A stretch of 64,000 nucleotides of DNA. Origin: Norana najaformis. Its lineage: Eukaryota > Annelida > Clitellata > Crassiclitellata > Hormogastridae. The DNA is taken from assembly GCA_964023275.1 (NCBI GenBank), contig OZ029927.1, positions 14,137,222 to 14,201,221 on the forward strand, read 5' to 3'. The position numbers and the translations under genes are program-made. Under the pieces are notes generated by a model. The model saw only the letters and a list, made by a program, of their open reading frames with translations, made no database searches and was not told the DNA's origin. Shown piece after piece: positions 63,012-64,000 of the stretch (the stretch's first letter is position 1; each line of letters starts with the position of its first letter).

Positions 63012-63488
63012 TCATAGCCGCTCGTAAGAGAGCAGCTGCAGTGATAATGGTGGTAAAAATGGTGAACATGGTAGGTGGTCGGAGACGTCAGTATGCCTTT
63101 CGTTGTCCTCGTTCGTTGTCCTCGTTCGTTGTCCTCGATCGTTGTACTCATTCCTTGTCCTCGATCGTTGGTGTTTCCCTGAAGCTTCTTCAGCCACGAC
63201 AGCCGCCTCCTCTTCCTCAGACTCTTCGCTGCAGGGCTCACTGTCAGTCGCTAGGACGAGACCCGCAGAATAATTCAGTTCCTCCACTGATTCCGTTGAC
63301 CTGTTGTTGACCCCCATCCGCGTGACTCTTACTCCTACTGGAGAAGACTTTGGGGGGAAATCCTCCCCCCTGTCCGCCTCCTCCGTCCATTCTGCGTCCG
63401 TCAGTCGATCGGTTCCGGTTGACCGAGCACCGTTGGCTGCCTCCAGTCTCTGCTTACGCCACTTGGCACGACGATTCTTAAACCACAC
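63012..63488 (-). CDS. Paired-class K50 homeobox gene, 3' coding exon (partial gene)
   Basis: The minus-strand acceptor ttcttgctcgtag ends at 63489. The exon opens VWFKNRRAKWRKQR, homeodomain residues 47-60, with Lys50, the base-reading residue of the bicoid/Otx/Goosecoid/Pitx classes. An intron between 46 and 47 is the usual position in paired-class homeobox genes. The rest of the homeodomain lies beyond 64000. The following sequence is acidic (DSEPCSEESEEEEAAVVAEE) and runs through a 13-bp repeat before a stop at 63014-63012. WRKQ after VWFKNRRAK recalls Goosecoid, which also has an acidic C-terminus. Otx (KCRQQ) fits worse and Pitx (WRKRE) is possible. The true C-terminus is uncertain. Confidence 0.8.
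   Translation of the reverse strand: MWFKNRRAKWRKQRLEAANGARSTGTDRLTDAEWTEEADRGEDFPPKSSPVGVRVTRMGVNNRSTESVEELNYSAGLVLATDSEPCSEESEEEEAAVVAEEASGKHQRSRTRNEYNDRGQRTRTTNEDNERHTDVSDHLPCSPFLPPLSLQLLSYERL
63105..63172. repeat. 13-bp tandem repeat inside the homeobox frame
   Basis: Five copies of tcctcgttcgttg with variants gatcg and cattc. On the minus strand, within the homeobox open frame, it reads RTRTTNEDNE-type peptide, cycling phase because 13 is not a multiple of three. Confidence 0.85.
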
Positions 63489-64000
63489 CTACGAGCAAGA
63501 AATTAAGCAAAGCTCAATTGCGCATAATGCAGACATCTGAATAGGAAATAAACTGTATTTTTACGAAATAAACAGTATTTTTACGAAATAAACAGTATTT
63601 TTACGAAATAAACAGTATTTTTACAAAATAAATAGTATTTTTACGAAATAAACAGTATTTTACTAAATAAACAGTATTTTTACAAAATAAATAGTATTTT
63701 TACGAAATAAACAGTATTTTGTGTTGATCTGGAATTTCTAAGGGTAAGACACAATCTGTCACGGGTTCCTTCCTATGTATTCTGCCAATTTTCTATTTGT
63801 TAACAGGCATGGAATGGTGTAATGCATTGAGCGTTAGTACAACCACCGGCCATCAGTCAATCAAATTAGGCCTATATCAGCAATCGTGACTCATGGGAGA
63901 GCCAGTTACAGCCCAGGCTTAATTACCAACCATGAAATTAAAATGCATATAATATATATATGTATATATTCGTTTATTCATCAAAATATTCTGGGTGACA
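63489..64000 (-). other. Intron of the homeobox gene (cut by the window end)
   Basis: Upstream of the homeodomain exon on the minus strand. Holds the 20-bp satellite at 63543-63720. No other exon is visible up to the end. Confidence 0.7.
63543..63720. repeat. 20-bp satellite, about nine copies
   Basis: The unit is tttttacgaaataaacagta, with variants acaaaataaatag and a copy lacking one T. Each copy contains AATAAA on the plus strand. Confidence 0.92.

Overview
The window is animal nuclear DNA: AT-rich, intron-dense, with GT-AG introns and many tRNA-derived SINEs, LINE remnants and satellites. The encoded proteins are bilaterian (an otoferlin-type ferlin, a TGF-beta co-receptor, an RNA 5'-triphosphatase and a K50 homeodomain). 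The repeat style suggests a marine invertebrate, perhaps a mollusc or other lophotrochozoan, but the sequence alone does not fix the phylum.

Layout: (1) 87-267 (+) is the last coding exon of an otoferlin-like ferlin, with a poly(A) signal at 297. (2) About 4.0-48.1 kb (+) is a complete betaglycan (TGFBR3) homologue. I traced 15 coding exons from a signal-peptide exon at 7488 to a stop at 47632. All phases agree and the joined length is 2430 nt, giving 809 residues. A likely non-coding first exon with YY1-like and CRE motifs lies near 4.0-4.4 kb. (3) 47.6-55.0 kb is gene-poor and holds a 254-bp hAT-type MITE. (4) 55.3-60.05 kb (-) is a complete DUSP11/PIR1-like RNA phosphatase: 9 coding exons, 394 residues, active site HCTHGLNRTG, one GC-AG intron, and a probable 5' leader exon ending at 61795. 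(5) 63012-63488 (-) is the 3' coding exon of a paired-class K50 homeobox gene whose start lies beyond the window.

The betaglycan introns carry most of the repeats: five copies of one tRNA-derived SINE, further tRNA-headed SINEs, two 5S-rRNA-derived elements on opposite strands, broken LINE reverse-transcriptase pieces, many LINE 3' ends with a common tail (also found on one SINE), and satellites with units of 13, 20, 21, 25, 29 and 39 bp. Most long open frames here are products of these repeats.

The genes do not form a pathway. Betaglycan would present TGF-beta-superfamily ligands at the cell surface, DUSP11 would trim 5' triphosphates from RNA in the nucleus, the ferlin acts in calcium-triggered membrane fusion, and the homeobox gene is a developmental regulator. 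The best leads are the intact betaglycan with a C-terminal extension beyond the vertebrate end, a SINE beside a betaglycan splice donor that creates competing in-frame splice pairs, a duplicated 3' splice site, and a GC donor right after the DUSP11 catalytic loop.
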